DNA of 64,000 nucleotides, taken from the NCBI RefSeq assembly GCF_000003605.2, contig NW_003114471.1, positions 59,565 through 123,564 on the forward strand, read 5' to 3'. The first letter of the stretch is position 1. The number at the start of each line of letters is the position of its first letter. The translations under genes and the position numbers were made by a program. The DNA comes from Saccoglossus kowalevskii. Taxonomy: Eukaryota; Hemichordata; Enteropneusta; Harrimaniidae. Shown here piece by piece: positions 44,215-57,975 of this stretch. The notes under the pieces are model-generated. The model searched no databases. It saw only the letters and a list, made by a program, of their open reading frames with translations, and was not told where the DNA came from.

Positions 44215-47200
44215 CAGTTGTCACTGTTAAGTTATTCGGAAAAATCAGAATGTAAAACTGGCCGACTGAATTAGGTTTTTATTAAAACAATGTTAAAAAC
44301 CGATTGATTTGTTGAACCGCAGTTTTAGGGAAGATTTCCTGGCATTTGTGAGCGCAAGTTCGCAATTGTATTCCAATAGGATTCCGTTATTAAGCATCAC
44401 TGTCGTATATAATACCGCATTCAACGGTCAGTGTCATAGTGTCATATTGTCCTACGTGACTAGTTACGTATATGTTATTATTAAAATGCGTTTTTTCCAG
44501 AAAGTTATAAAATTAATAGATATTAGCCTATATACATTCGTTATTAGCAAACTTTAACTGGATAACTGTGTTTCGATGCCTGTTAAGTTCAATGGCCCGC
44601 ACTACTGTAACACCGAAAATAGTTCATACGCATTGTAGGCGAGCGCAATAAAAATATATTTCACAAAGATGTTAATTTTTTGTAGAAGTTGTGACCCACT
44701 CAGACTGGCCGATCTATTGCATGCTTCTCCAAACGTGTTTTGATTGGTCTAATTTTTTTTGAATTCATGATAAAATATTTTTGATATTTTATTTCAAACA
44801 AATTCCTACCTTCATAAAAAGCACTATAACCATGGAGGTTTACCTCTATGCTATAACGCAGGATATAATTTATGCACGGGCACTTCGCCGAATGGCGTCT
44901 TTCTGGACAACCCACTCGTTTAGTCTGGATTTAAACTAGACTAATTTCAAATGTTGAGTTTATTATAAGAATAAATATGCCTTATCTAACGCCGGTACTA
45001 TTTTTGGTGACGTAACGTACGTTTGTGTCTGCGTTGCGTTCGTTACGCTCGCGTCAGAAACGCGGAAATACAGTACGGCAACCTAGTCAACATTAACACA
45101 ATAGTGCTATAAACAATCCTCACAGAATAGCAACGCCCCAAAGAACAAAAACACAGTTAACATGTATTACGAGACAGTCGAGTGATCTGGAAATATTGCA
45201 AAATATTATAATCAAGCATGGTTACATTCAAATAAAATAAAACATACCACGAATACAAAAAATAAAAATAAAAAAATAAAATAGAAACGTTCAAAAAGGA
45301 AGCGAATATCAAAGCCTATTGGTCCGTCAAATGACCCGGATGATAACGCATTTTAAATGTAGACATAAATATGTTTACGTTGATAGATTGGACTGCACTT
45401 TCGGGGAAGGCTCGACGCGTTTGTCTATACAAGAATTTAAATATAAATAATGTTGCCGTATTATATCGTGCATGTGAATTAGTTCGAAGCAGCACATGCA
45501 CTTTTTAAATGTGTCAGTCCGCTATTTCAAAAAAAAACAGTTAACTAAGATTTGGTTATTCTGACATCACACTAAAACACTACAAAGTACAATCATTCCA
45601 TGGAGTTGTAGGAATTAATTGTTTGCTCTTTCCAAAAGCAAACATTGTGGAACGAATCATCATTGAATAAAAGGCTAAGGAAGTCAACATAAGCTGAAAC
45701 CATTGTATCGTTGACTTATCCCTTAATGATATGAACTATATTATCATACGTATCTTGTTGCTGCGATTTCAAGTTGAACAAAAAATAAATTCACTGAATA
45801 GATTGATCTGTGTCCGCTGGCACTTTTCGTCATTAAACCCCAATTAGAAAACTACCTATTTGAAGTTGGGCTCTCCTTACGATTTGTCGTCAGTCGCTTT
45901 ATCCAGCTGGTGTCACACCGCCTATTGTGTTTAAAGTAAATACGCAGAAGAGTCACGATACTGCATTAGAGGCAGTCGTTCGCATGATGCGTTGCTATGA
46001 CAATCCAGCGTGAATATCCCAAAAGCAATCCATTTAACCACAGTGAATAGAATCTCTCTCATTTTTTTTTCAAAGAACAGTCTTTTTTGTGTGTGCCTTA
46101 CTCATAACCACTTTGCCCACTTCAATGTGACAGACTTCCACCTATTATAATTAATCGCGGCATGGACATTCAGTTTGTTTCTCGTCTATATGCCCTATAT
46201 GTGTGATGGGGAATTAATTCGATCGCGGTGGGGCATTTATTGAACCGGGGTGGAGCATTTATTCGACGGGGACATGTGCCTCAACGAGAAATTGATAATC
46301 CAAAAAATACACATATCTCAGTTTAGTACTAATAAAGGTGATTATTAATACATTAATAGGCCCAGTACTCAAATATAGGAAAGCGAGCGAGTCATCTTGA
46401 CGGTACTCGATTTTTGCCACTTAAGTTTTATTCTGTTCCATGTAACCATAATTTTTGAAGCAGTGTGTGTGTGATAACGGGAGAGAATAGAACACTATTT
46501 GAGAAAAAAACACACAATTGCAAGTCTCGTATTTTCTCGCTCACAACGAGATCGAGGCATCCATTTGCAATTGTTTTCCCATAGACGGCAATGGTTTGGT
46601 TGAATACCACTAATGCAAAACATTCGTTAGGAAAAACGTTTGTGGTGCTTAATTAACAATAATTCTTATCATTTTCGTCATGTCTTTACCAATAAATAAA
46701 CCGGCGCAAAGAATGGGCCATATTTTTAACAAAATCAAAAAATGACCGTCTCCAGAAGTATCACACACGTATTATATAACACTGCGACTTTAACTGTTCG
46801 GCATTTGTTGACCTAAACTAATCTCCAAAAAATAAAATCTAATGCGATCTGGATTCCACTCGTGTCAATAAAACGTTTATAGGTAAATACGAGACGCACG
46901 TACACTAGCAGTTACGTTATTTCATTTAACGAACACTTCTATGCTTGGTGCAAAAACTATGCTTATATTTTACGATACAACATACCCTACATATTAAAAA
47001 AATTCTCGGACTTGAAGCGCCCCAGTCATGTAAACATACAATTTATTTCCAAGCGTTAAAAATTTCAAACGAGACCCATATTGGAAACGTCGCGGAGCGG
47101 CGGTTTTATTGCTTATCAGTACTGACTTTTTAACGCAAGTCTCGTATCTCGCATCACGGCAGCTATTGACTGATAGCCTCAATTAATTGGGAGCATGGGA

Positions 47201-50200
47201 TAACAAATCGATTCCTATTACAGTTACACGTTCTGGCGTGTGATGTCTGATAGCCATAGTTTATTATTACACCCGTACACTGCAAACTACATCCAGGACT
47301 GTCACTGTAATTGAGTAGCTTCCGTATTTAATACGATTCACAAGTAATTGAACGCTAGACAATCGGCGATATTCTCAGTAAATTCTGTTGTCAGCCACAG
47401 GACTTACTCGTACCAGCCATAACACCATGGACGTTATTTGCATATATTGTAATTCACGCTGGATTTGAGTCCGTGACAACAGGTAATAATTTTAAAAGAC
47501 AATTTAACGAATTTCACCTAACAATGAAATTGTTACAACCGTTTGTTTTGACATTCTCCTCAGGTTATTGACATTTTAGCAACATAAATATCGCTAAATG
47601 ACGTCTTATTCTTTGAGGCGAATCATAAAAAATCATATTTTCAACAATGCGTCAAATGCCTAACATCAACCAGGTGTTATTGTTTTTGCGTAATTTGGTT
47701 CCGGTGAGTTCAGTTCGTGTGGACAACACACTCCTTAAACAGTTGGATTCTTTGTCCCACTGTGTCACAATGCAAGAGGAGACGTAGTGGTCGCGCCCAC
47801 GGTATCAAGAGTAACCGAATAACAAGTGACGACTTTTTGACCGAACCATATAAAAAAACATTCTGCTTACACACGCGACCGCTGAGCTGAAATTAAGTTA
47901 GAACCGCACTTTAGGAAAACCTCATATATCTATATATTATATACTAGATTACTTTATCATTTATGTCAGCATAGCTTAGGCCATAATTGACAGTATTTTA
48001 TACTAGTTTCTTGAAAAAAAATGAAAGTTGTTTTCACTGGCAGTTAAGCGATTTTTCTATAGATATTAGTGAGTGCAATACTGTATAATGTACCTATAAC
48101 ATAACACATTCCTGTAGTTATTACATCATTCTCCAAGAATCCGCTGTAACATCATAGCCAATCACGACCACATTACACATATTGCGTCACTGTAGTATTT
48201 AGAAACTACAGATCGACTAATTGACATATCTCGCCAACTGTCTCCATCGAACAACGCGAAGCGAAAACATCAACTACTCGTAGAGTTCAAGCATGGATAG
48301 TTTCTCTCATCGTTCGGTGATACTGAGACCAGTTGAAAGTAAACTCGTTTACGGTTTATTCTGTGATTATTAAACACATTGATACGTACCGATTAACTAA
48401 GTTAATTATCTGCAAAAACATAATTCACGAGCGAAACGCGATACGAATATGTATTGTACGTATATACACACGTTTTATTGATCACTCCATGTCAGCCATT
48501 CGTTGCACGCAATCCTACTCACTGCCAAATAATAAAAAATGCGCCGACAATGATCTAGAATAGATTTCGGGAGAATAATGATGGGAAAATTTAAATTGTT
48601 GACGTACTGCCGCCAATTTACTTGTTCGCTCATCTGGGCTGTTCATTACCGACATTAGCTGTGACTTTCCTCCTGCATAGGCTGCATGCTGTATGGATTA
48701 ATGTTGATGCCAATCGACTGTTTCGCGACCTCGGTTACTTTTGGTGGTAGAACGACAGATACGCGGCGGTGCGTACATGTAATTGACCCATAATCGAATA
48801 CTAGTATGTTAACATTCATTCCCGGTACCTACTATATCGTTTATATTAGTACTGCTGAAACGAAGGGATTGAGCCACAAACTCAGTGAATTTGGGCCGTT
48901 GTCGTGTTGGTGCTTGTTTAGCGTAAATGTAACGTAACATTAGTAGATTCGTGCTCAGATAAAGGACCCTCAACCTAGTGAGCCGTTGACGACAACTGAG
49001 TTAATATTGGCAGTTACCGTGTAGCTTACGGTAAGACTAATGAAACAATAGTAGACTTGGCGAGTACCCTCAACTCAATAAATAAAACTAAGTAATAAAT
49101 ATAGGTAAAAATGGCACCGAAATAGCCAAGAATCTGTAGACACGAATATAGTGTAAATATGGATGAAGGGCAATACATTAATCAACATAGGTTTTCAAAA
49201 CTAGATGCATTGCGCTGTTTCAGGTCAAAGGTCACATTGTATATACAACAATGTACGTGTTTTCATTCTAAATTGCCATCTCATCTTTACATTTTCTACT
49301 TTGGTGTCTAATATCATTGAAAATACCGAATCTTCAGGATAAAATTACAACGCAATTGCTCTATATATTTCCATGGAGATTTCTCCAGTTTTTCCCCTCG
49401 TATTTTCAGTTTATTTTTAAATTGATGTTACTTATTTCTCTGAATATATTTTAAAATGTATTCCTAATTGTGTCTTGCATTTATATTTTTCATAATAATT
49501 GAAAGTTCTTAGTTTTAGTAATATTTGAGATGTTCTATGACAGAACGACATGTCCTTGGTCTGACGTTTGTGGGGGGAAGGAAAGGGGATACTTTCACGA
49601 TTTATCCGGTGAATCCTGTGGACGTATTTTGAAGACAGTGCTATATATTGTTCCCAAAACTAAAACAACATTTCCAGCTAAGTTGCTGACGGATTTGGTA
49701 TACGCGTCTGGAGATTGTTACGTGATTTGAACAAGTTGGTTCAAACCAACCTCAACAGGATAGGTCAAACTACTAGTAATATAGTGAAGGACACGTTGAA
49801 CATAAATAAATGATGCAATTACCTTTCAATGTGTTTCTTCCAAATCCTTAGTATACTTAGTAGTATAGGAAACACCACGGGACAGAGAAATGTTGTTAGA
49901 GCGAGACCCAAAACAACTCCACGACGTCCCGTTGTGTTAGCCGTTTTATTTTAATTAATTTAAAGCACTATGCAATGCCAACATAATCTCCAACCTATTG
50001 ACTAATTTCCATCATCTGTTGATACTGACTACTCAAAAGACAGAACCACATCTGCTTTACTTCACTGCTTCAAATATGGTTCGATCTCGAAGCGCGCATT
50101 GCAAACCAGACAATAACCGTATCTGGCCATGTTGCTATTTTGGCGTTAGGAGCAATATGGCGGGAACAGTAACGAGCAAACATCATCGCGGTGATATCCA

Positions 50201-53200
50201 GATATAGTTTTCAGGGCAAGACTTTCCATAAAAGCGTTGTTTTCAAGTCAAAAACAAAATATAGCAGTATTTGTTAAATGCAATAATGGCATTTCAACCC
50301 ATACTTACAGCTATTTCGAAGTGCAAGGGAACCTTTATTCCACCCGTCTAACTCACCTTACGAATACCGTTATGTTTGGTGTAAAGACAACTCTTTAATT
50401 TGACCATAAATCGTCCCGAATATTGTATCAATATAAATATCTAATGAATTTATGTATACACACTCAAATATAATCAAGAGTATTCACATTAGCCCATTAA
50501 AATAATAGTGTGAGATATCGATACATATTTCCAACGTCAAACTGTGTACATTGTGTTTCTAAAGTTTGTATAATAACTACGAGTGCTACAATACTGCATA
50601 TGTAAATTTAGCTTGATACTGGCAATTAAACTGTGCCCGTAACACGCAGCCTATTGCAACAAAGGACTGGGGTCGTTAGTCTGTCCTCTGTATTACTATT
50701 AATATTATGGATTTTATCACAAAATATAGTTGTGTTTATTGCACTGTAAATCATCGCTATCAGTTTTATTAAACATTTGATTTATTAAGGAATGGGGTAT
50801 ACACGTGGCAGACATGGAATACGGTCGATGTCGTTCACAATGTATACCTGTACCATGGTTATTTAAAAAAAACACTATCAACATAAACAGGATTGTATAT
50901 GGATTTAAGGGTCGAATGTTGGCACCGCCTTGATAAAAAAAAGTACCACTGGTACATAATTATGGTTACAGACACAATCTTACAATTATTGAAATAACTA
51001 GTCAAGCGTAGAATACATAAAATAATAACAATAATAAATAATAATAATAAAATCGGAGAGCTAGTGCGTACTCACTGGCGGCATTAAAAGTTACGAGTAC
51101 AACATTACGGGTGACATAATTCGTTGATGAGTTTGCCTAGTCTCGCGAGACTTTTGCATACACTGTGTATCTAGGTGTTCTACTACATGTTGTCGTCTGT
51201 CTCACCACGGCTTCGAAAACGACCTTGCAATAATTCACACTATATCGAGTTATTGATCCGTCCAGGGCTGGGAATTTATGTTCAGTCGTAATTTCCTCTT
51301 CTTAACATCCCCGCGGGAAACGAACACAATAATGACCGTATTTTACGGATTATGGTTTAATTATCGAGACGTGTATGTGAGAATATATACTCAGAGTAAA
51401 ATTGCGCCTTGAGAGGACAAGAGTGCTATTTGCACGTAATAAGCGCATGTGCACTACTTTACTGTAAAACAAATATTGTTATGCAATAATACCGTACGTC
51501 TGTTTGCATCATACGTTGGCGGTGACTATGAAACTTCCCAGAAAGCTAATCGTGTTTATCCAATAGTACTCGCAATTCAGTATGGAATTATTACTGTTGA
51601 TATGCTAGAACCTCGCTGATTAGTTCGACGCAGTCATACGACATTGCAGCGATGCAGCTTTTTGGTTGAGGTTGAAAAGGCAACGAAATCAAAGCTCAAT
51701 CCCATTTCATTGCACCAAAATTACAAATCCACATTTTTATTAAGTAGACAAATATTCGAGTGGGCGAACTGAAGCCAGATGTTTTGAAAAAGTGAACACG
51801 CCACACTAGAGTTGACATCCTCCATGTATCACTCCGATAAAAGTTAAATAAAATTAATGTTCTAAAACAAGTAAAAAGTAATGTTCTACAACATTTAAGT
51901 GATATTTCTAGGACGAATCGAGTTAAGGAATCTCCATATCCACCTACATGCCTAAAACACATGTATGGAATACCAGCCAATATCGTCTATCTTTATCTAA
52001 GTCCCATTCATTACTGTGTTAATTCACTGATTTGTCTACACTTATAGTCTAGCGAATTCGCCGGGAAAAGAAAACCCGTGAAATTATTGCTTCCGTTAAA
52101 GAAAGGTCGTTATTCAGGCCGAACAAAAGGAATAGTCCCCAATAAATTTCCGATGATTTCTACTATCCCCTAAAGATAACAAATAAGTTGAAGCCTTTTG
52201 TAACTTTTGTCGCCTTTCGCCAAATAAACTGGCACGATTTTTTCCAGATGTTTGATCAACCTCGATCAAGAATTGTATGCACTTTGATACGATATCTAAA
52301 TTGATCAAAACCAGAAACGAAATCATACATACATTCGAAACGTGTTGCATCAACTTTGGCGTTGGAGTTAATACTGATTGATTTCCGCAATCAATTCATA
52401 GAGCTGTATGAATGAGTTGTTCCTTAAATGTAGCTTGGAGTCTGACCCTGTTCTTAAAAACACGTATACAGTTTATAATTTATTTCAATACAACCTTCCC
52501 ACTGAATTGTATCAACTCAGAATTTTGTTGTAATTACGGGTGATGTCTGTTTCAACAAATAAAACTTTATATTTAATCGCTGTTGTTAGAATTTCTTTTT
52601 GCAGCTCAAGTTATTCAGAATGTTTATCACATGTGCTTTAAAGATTAGACTTTATAGTTCGATGTGTTTATATTGGCGTAACCCGAAAATAAGCAATTCC
52701 TGATAGACCTTATTCTATTACAAGCCTCAGCTCAATTTATCACGTGGTGTCTATTGAGTAAAAACAAAACTAATAGAGCATTTACTCTTTACACTTATGA
52801 TACTTCTAAACCATAGAAAAAACAACTTTACACTTTCAGTGTCTCACTTTAATGATTGAATATATATATTATAACGCTTCGGACAACTCTTTGTTTGATC
52901 ATTTGGAAGAGCCAGCAATAAATGTACGTGCATATTGTGTTTTATGGGTGTTTTGTTAACGATTACAATTTAAGATACAATCTATAATCTCATTCTCGTG
53001 GGAGCATGTAAAGCAAGCATGAACGACTTTTTGACATATGCTATAATTTACTCCCGTTTCGTGAAAAATCACTTTTTATAAGCACAATATATTTGAAAGC
53101 CATGAATATGGCAAAAATGTTTTTTTTTTTTATGTTTTATATCAATTCATTAATCTTGAAATGAAGACTCGAGTGTAAACTGTCTTTTTTGTGATGCCAA

Positions 53201-53530
53201 AAATGTTGATCGAGATCGCTCGCAATACAAAATGTTAAAGTCTATCATTTTTACTTGAGATGACAAATTCGTACCCGATTGACAACTTATTCCAGTGTGT
53301 TTACATCGGAATTGCTACATCAAATTTATTAAGTTTTGGTAATATTTGATTATAATTGACATTGCGTGGTGAGATAAACATAAATAAGACAACGCTTGGC
53401 AGTACGTGCGCACGAACCTAATTCTGATCAATGCTTCAGAGCGAAATGGACGCTGGCAAAAGCTCTATCGTGGATACAAAACTGAGCGGCGTTATCGCCA
53501 TAATTGTTCAAAAACGTGGAAAAAACACAA
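44215..53530. other. 9.3 kb without a recognised gene
   Basis: AT-rich DNA with short open frames only. Features seen: a two-unit ~23-bp repeat (ggtggggcatttattgaacc) at about 46225-46280; a stretch near 46480-46570 sharing acactatttga, aagtctcg and aacgagatc with 29720-29780; and a hydrophobic minus-strand frame at 49823-49950 that lacks an acceptor. It is presumably intronic to the TRPC-type gene or intergenic. Confidence 0.45.
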
Positions 53531-53534
53531 AAAA

Positions 53535-54190
53535 AACCGAGACGTACAGTGACAGTTCTTTCACACTTTCACATTCAAATCATTGCTAAGTTCCAACGTG
53601 TCGCAGTCACCATGCGCCTAAACACATCTTGGGAGTACATACACTCAACAAACCAATGAACGTAGTTACAACAAATAAAGAATAGCATGTTGTGGATAAA
53701 CTTCGCGCTCGTAAACATGTTGCCATCAATGTGTGACTCTACATCGGGATTACTAATACAAGCCGTGATCCCATAGAGGGATTATGTATGACCAATAACG
53801 TAACAATCTTAGCTCGTTATACACTCTATCAATCCCACTAGCATCATATAGTCACTAGACACTCCGAGATAGACTTTCAAGATTGACGGAAGATCAGTTA
53901 CAACATTTTCGAAAAAAACAAACTCGTGACATGTTTATTTGTCTTACCTCACGCATTCAGTAATTGTAAATGTTGTAATGATCGATATAATGCCGCACTT
54001 TACGTAAGTGATAAATAGGTCTTATGTAACACTGTTTGCCAAGATTTATGGTAACCTTGGTATCTGTGACGTCAAATAAGTCAAATGGTAGCAAACACTG
54101 CCGATTTATGGTATTCGTAACCATGGCTAATATAATGACTCGCATCACGTGGTTGTATGCAGCGATGCCCATGTATATTTCTTGCAACGA
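53535..54190 (+). repeat. duplicated segment, copy 1
   Basis: From gagacgtacagtgacagtt through acaagccgtgatcccata, cctcacgcattcagtaattg, ctgtgacgtcaaataagtca to cccatgtatatttcttgca, this matches 57975-59010 with the second copy carrying about 300 extra bases near 58210-58490. No coding frame is shared, so this is a dispersed or locally duplicated noncoding unit. It contains a CRE-like tgacgtca site in both copies. Confidence 0.85.
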
Positions 54191-54199
54191 TTTTATGAT

Positions 54200-54202
<3 letters not shown>

Positions 54203-54288
<86 letters not shown>
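54203..54288 (+). repeat. (CA)n microsatellite, about 43 units
   Basis: Perfect ac repeats directly after duplicated segment copy 1. Open frames of HTHT or CVCV are artefacts. Confidence 0.98.
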
Positions 54289-54296
<8 letters not shown>

Positions 54297-54403
54297 GCAC
54301 GCGTATAACTGGTGTGTTTAGTTGTTATGTATTGATTCGCGTTCTTCGATTGGGATTACTTGTGCATGTTTCCTAGTTTATAATATTTTATTTCTATTAG
54401 CAG

Positions 54404-54628
54404 TTGTGTGAAGTAGACAAAATGATTAATCGACTGTCGTCTAAAACTAAAAATTTGAAAGAGCATGCCATTGAAATAGACCTGCTGGGTAATTCATTAT
54501 TGCGAGAGTTTGGCACGAATCACTCAGTGTCTCATGTCAAGGGATGTCATTCACAACAAAGTGGTAATTCAGAAATAATTGAACAACAGTCTAGGACGCA
54601 TTTATCACGAACGAATTGTTATGTACAG
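54404..54628 (+). CDS. candidate coding exon, unassigned, coiled-coil-like
   Basis: A good acceptor (ttatttctattagcag) is followed by 225 nt open in one frame, with phase 0 at both ends, and a GTAATT donor after TATGTACAG. The peptide starts LCEVDKMINRLSSKTKNLKE, with a heptad-like pattern over the first ~35 residues, then a polar Ser/His/Gln-rich part containing HSVSHVKGCHSQQSGNSEI. I do not recognise the family. Its entry phase does not follow from the TRPC exon at 35201 directly, but it could be a later exon of that gene or of another plus-strand gene. Confidence 0.4.
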
Positions 54629-54924
54629 GTAATTATTATTTAGGGTGGTTCGCAGGCGTTCGACCTAGAAGTGAAAAAGTGTTACGCATTTACTGATTTG
54701 CACTGATTTTTTTCTAGTACGATTTAGTATTTTTTTTAAATGCCTGAAGAAAAGCAAACCGTTTTATTTATGAAACAATTTTCATAGGAATACACGTTAA
54801 ATTATTATGTCATAAACATGAATAGCGTTTATAAAAAATTCTTGATAAGTATGAGTTCCTAAACTCTATTTCTATCATAACGTTTGCCCCAAAAAATTTA
54901 ACCGTGTGATAAGCATAATTTGCC

Positions 54925-55290
54925 ATCTTTATATAACACAATATTTCTCAATAATATGAGGTTATTACGAGGATACCTCAAAGTATACACGAAGACAGCA
55001 CAGCGGCAGTATCGACCGACGCGCAGCATTTTTTCCTTCCATGGATCATACATCATGGTAAAGTCGAAATCCAAAATATTTAGAGCAGAATCAGCGAACG
55101 TCTTTGTGTTGAGCCCGGTCAAACCTTGGTGGCAGCCGTGTTTGCTTTTATTATTAGAAGACGCTTACGCGCGTAATGATTCCATATTTGGTATTCGCAG
55201 TTTCTTATATGGTAGGATGAAAATACGCCGTAAAATACCACGGCATGCTGTAACTTATGGCGGTGGCAGATGTATAATAATAATAATCTT
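54925..55290 (-). repeat. family J dispersed repeat (inverted)
   Basis: Reverse complement of the 63525 copy over nearly its whole length: tgaggttattacgaggatac at the left, ggatcatacatcatgg, cccggtcaaaccttgg, and cagatgtataataataataa at the right. Frames on both strands are incidental. Confidence 0.8.
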
Positions 55291-55299
55291 TTTTAACAT

Positions 55300-56509
55300 G
55301 TTCAGCTAAATTATTGGTTAACATATCATTCTTAATATATTCATTCAGGGAAACCTCAACACTAGATACGCTTAAATAAATTAACGACAAATATTGATTA
55401 AGACTTTAAGAATTGTGAACAACTGAACATTCGAAGCACAACTTTCCCTTACCATCTTGGACGACTAGTTTCGTTCCTCCTTTCAAGGTTTTCTTTTGTG
55501 TTTAAAAAAACCCAAATACATTCACAGTTACAACGTATTTTTATTACTTACTTTTGGTCATGGATGTTATTAATTTTAAATCACAGATCATACAATCTCA
55601 CTCAGGTTTTGTATGTATTTCGTACATTCAGTAATTACTTTCTACGTGATTGGCTGAACAGATAACACCGCGTGATAGTGTGGCTGCCTTAGTTCGATTC
55701 AGTCGATCAAGTTGAAGGGATTTATGTCATTCCTACACAAAATTGCATTAATACAAAGAATCTTTTCTACCCCATAACACCAGTAGGGACGTTTAAAATG
55801 ACCCTTTCCACATACGCTGAAAGAAGTACCGCAAGTAACGCACAAGTGTGAATTTGTGACATGCGCAAACCAAGACAGATATGCCGAGTGATTAGCCAAC
55901 CGACACAAATCGGCACATGTCCTTGTAGATGTGCGGCGTTGCATATGCGCAGCAATAAGACGGAATTTTACATTTTTACTCATACATCTATTCATATAAG
56001 CATTTTATTGTATTTAAAAACTATTTTTCAAAACAAGTTTTCTTTGCCGCTTGAATAATTAACACAATTGTTTGCTAATTATATTATACAACTTGACAAT
56101 GTAAACACAAAAATGCCTTATATAATCAACACAAAATGCCCGTTATATAGTGGAAAATATCATCGACATTTCCCAGAACAGCAACACAGCGTCACGCACA
56201 AGTACGTACAAAGAGTGCTGATCAAAACTAGAGGGGAATAGTTGTTTTATTAGTAATCAATAACGACCCAGATCTGACATTGCCCGCACATTGATCACAG
56301 CATTTATGCAGTCATTCGAATCGTTGAAAGCACTTGTTGTTCATTTATGAATTTTTCAATTTCTCACGGATATGACGTGTGTGCGACTAAATAACCAACA
56401 CCGCAAATAGATTAACAATTGTGAAGAAACCCTTGAGATATATAATTGAAATTGTTTCGGCATTCAAATTAGACGCTGGGCACAGTTTGTGCTCCGAGTA
56501 ATAATGATA
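55300..56509. other. no recognised gene
   Basis: AT-rich DNA. Minus-strand frames at 55699-55995 have several Cys but no splice or family support. Confidence 0.45.
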
Positions 56510-56775
56510 AAGTTACCGCTGATCATACATTTTAGTTCCAAACGGTGTTCGAAAACAATGACTTATGGATTGGCTTTCATGCGCGCGCCCGACTGTATCT
56601 AGCAGTATATCAGACATGCTTGGATTGATCACATTTACATCATACATTATATCGGATATATGCACATATGTATCTGTGTTATGAATCGGTTCAAGATGGC
56701 CAAATGACAGCCATCGTGCATTAAATGCATTAAAATAACACATTTTCACTATTCCGGAACCGGATCTCAGTCGTG
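56510..56775 (-). repeat. 323-bp dispersed unit, inverted partial copy
   Basis: On the minus strand it reads ctgagatccggttccggaat, agtgaaaatgtg, tggccatcttgaacc and tgtatgatgtaaatgtgatc, matching the units at 1-578. It adjoins the LINE end. Confidence 0.75.
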
Positions 56776-56777
56776 CA

Positions 56778-57660
56778 ATGTAATAACTTTATTGTCAATC
56801 TATCTCCATTGAAATCTGGACTAACATACAATAAAGATTAAAAAGATACAGAAAATATATATTCAAAATACAAAAAATACAACAACAATAAATAAATGTA
56901 TAACGGGAAAAAAATAACTGTTAAGAAAAGTCTATAACAAAGTAAATAATAAATAATAAATTAATAAATAGTTTACATATAAATGTAAGAATGCATTATA
57001 TTTTCAGGGCAGCTGGCAATCTCTGTATATTGTCTTTTTTCATAAGAAAGCATTTGTGAATGTATTTTGATATTTTGAGAATCAGTTTTTCATCTTTGTT
57101 ATTTAGAAGAGTTTCTAATTTCTCTCTATTGGTATTGTTTTTAGGCTGTATTTTTAATTCGTTGAATATATATCGTTTCTTTCATTTATGTATAATTTAC
57201 AGTTTAGAAGAAAGTGCATTTCATCCTCTACTTCATTAGTTTTACAAATGTTGCTGTGTCTTCCTTTTTCTATCTGTAAAACGTGCGCACTGATTTTTAA
57301 TTTTGTCATTGCAGCTCTATGTGATGGTTTTTTTTTTAACAACTTCTAAATATTTTTCAAAAATATTATCAGTTCTTAGTAGCCGGTATGTACGGAGTTT
57401 GTTTTGATGATTTTTTCCTTTATTGTCATCATGCATTTCATTTTTAGAAAGTTCAGTGTACATACTTTTTAATTTGTCAGACACTGTGTTTATAATATTG
57501 TCATCGTTGGCTTCTACATCAAGTAGATTGAAAATGTTTTTAACGCTGGTGACCCAGTTTTGGGTATTCTGACTATCTAAATGGTTTCCAAGACTGAATG
57601 CTTCTGTCGTGTGTGAACGGGTCCATGGAGTCATATCATACACGCCTTGGGCAGTCAAAT
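56778..57660 (-). mobile_element. 5'-truncated LINE (non-LTR retrotransposon), C-terminal end
   Basis: Read on the minus strand, three frames in order encode the C-terminal end of a reverse-transcriptase polyprotein: NWVTSVKNIFNLLDVEAN ... KLRTYRLLRTDNIFEKYLEV (57658-57317), then AAMTKLKISAHVLQIEKGRH ... VEDEMHFLLNCKLYINERND (57342-57154), then ELKIQPKNNTNREKLETLLN ... SKYIHKCFLMKKDN (to about 57000). The (R/K)xKLRTY, TKLRISAHxLxIExGR and VEDExHFLxxC motifs are standard at the end of CR1/RTE-type LINE proteins in invertebrates. Two frameshifts, one at an eleven-base A/T run near 57335 and one near 57165, break it. The 3' end is near gacaataaagttattaca (about 56780). The 5' truncation point abuts repeat J. 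Clade not resolved. Confidence 0.8.
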
Positions 57661-57667
57661 TTAAACT

Positions 57668-57975
57668 TAATGTATATTATTATACATCTGTCACTGTAAC
57701 GCCATAAGTTATAGGGTGCTGTAATTTTACGGTATTGCACTGGGTACTTTCATCCTACCATATTAGGAGATTCCAAATATGGAGCGATTACATGACTGCC
57801 CCAGGGTTTGACCGGACTCCACACAAAGAAGTTCGCTAAATCAGTTCTAAACTTTTTGGATTTTGGCATTCCCATGATGTATCCTTGGGAGGGAAAGATG
57901 TATAATAATAAGGTTATTACGAAGATATCGAAAGGTATGCACTCAGACAGTACGCAGTCGCATTTCATTGGACAC
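57668..57975 (+). repeat. family J dispersed repeat
   Basis: attattatacatctgtcact ... gtttgaccggactccacaca ... ggcattcccatgatgtatcc ... atgcactcagacagtacgc. It lacks the terminal inverted part present at 63790-63900. Confidence 0.85.

Noticed and set aside
49823-49950. Minus-strand hydrophobic frame (TGRRGVVLGLALTTFLCPVV...) ending at a GTAATT donor
   Set aside because: Looks like a membrane segment, but there is no ATG and no AG acceptor between the upstream in-frame stop and the hydrophobic part, so it cannot be a simple exon.
53957-54376. Poly-CV / poly-HT frames
   Set aside because: Translation of the (CA)n microsatellite.
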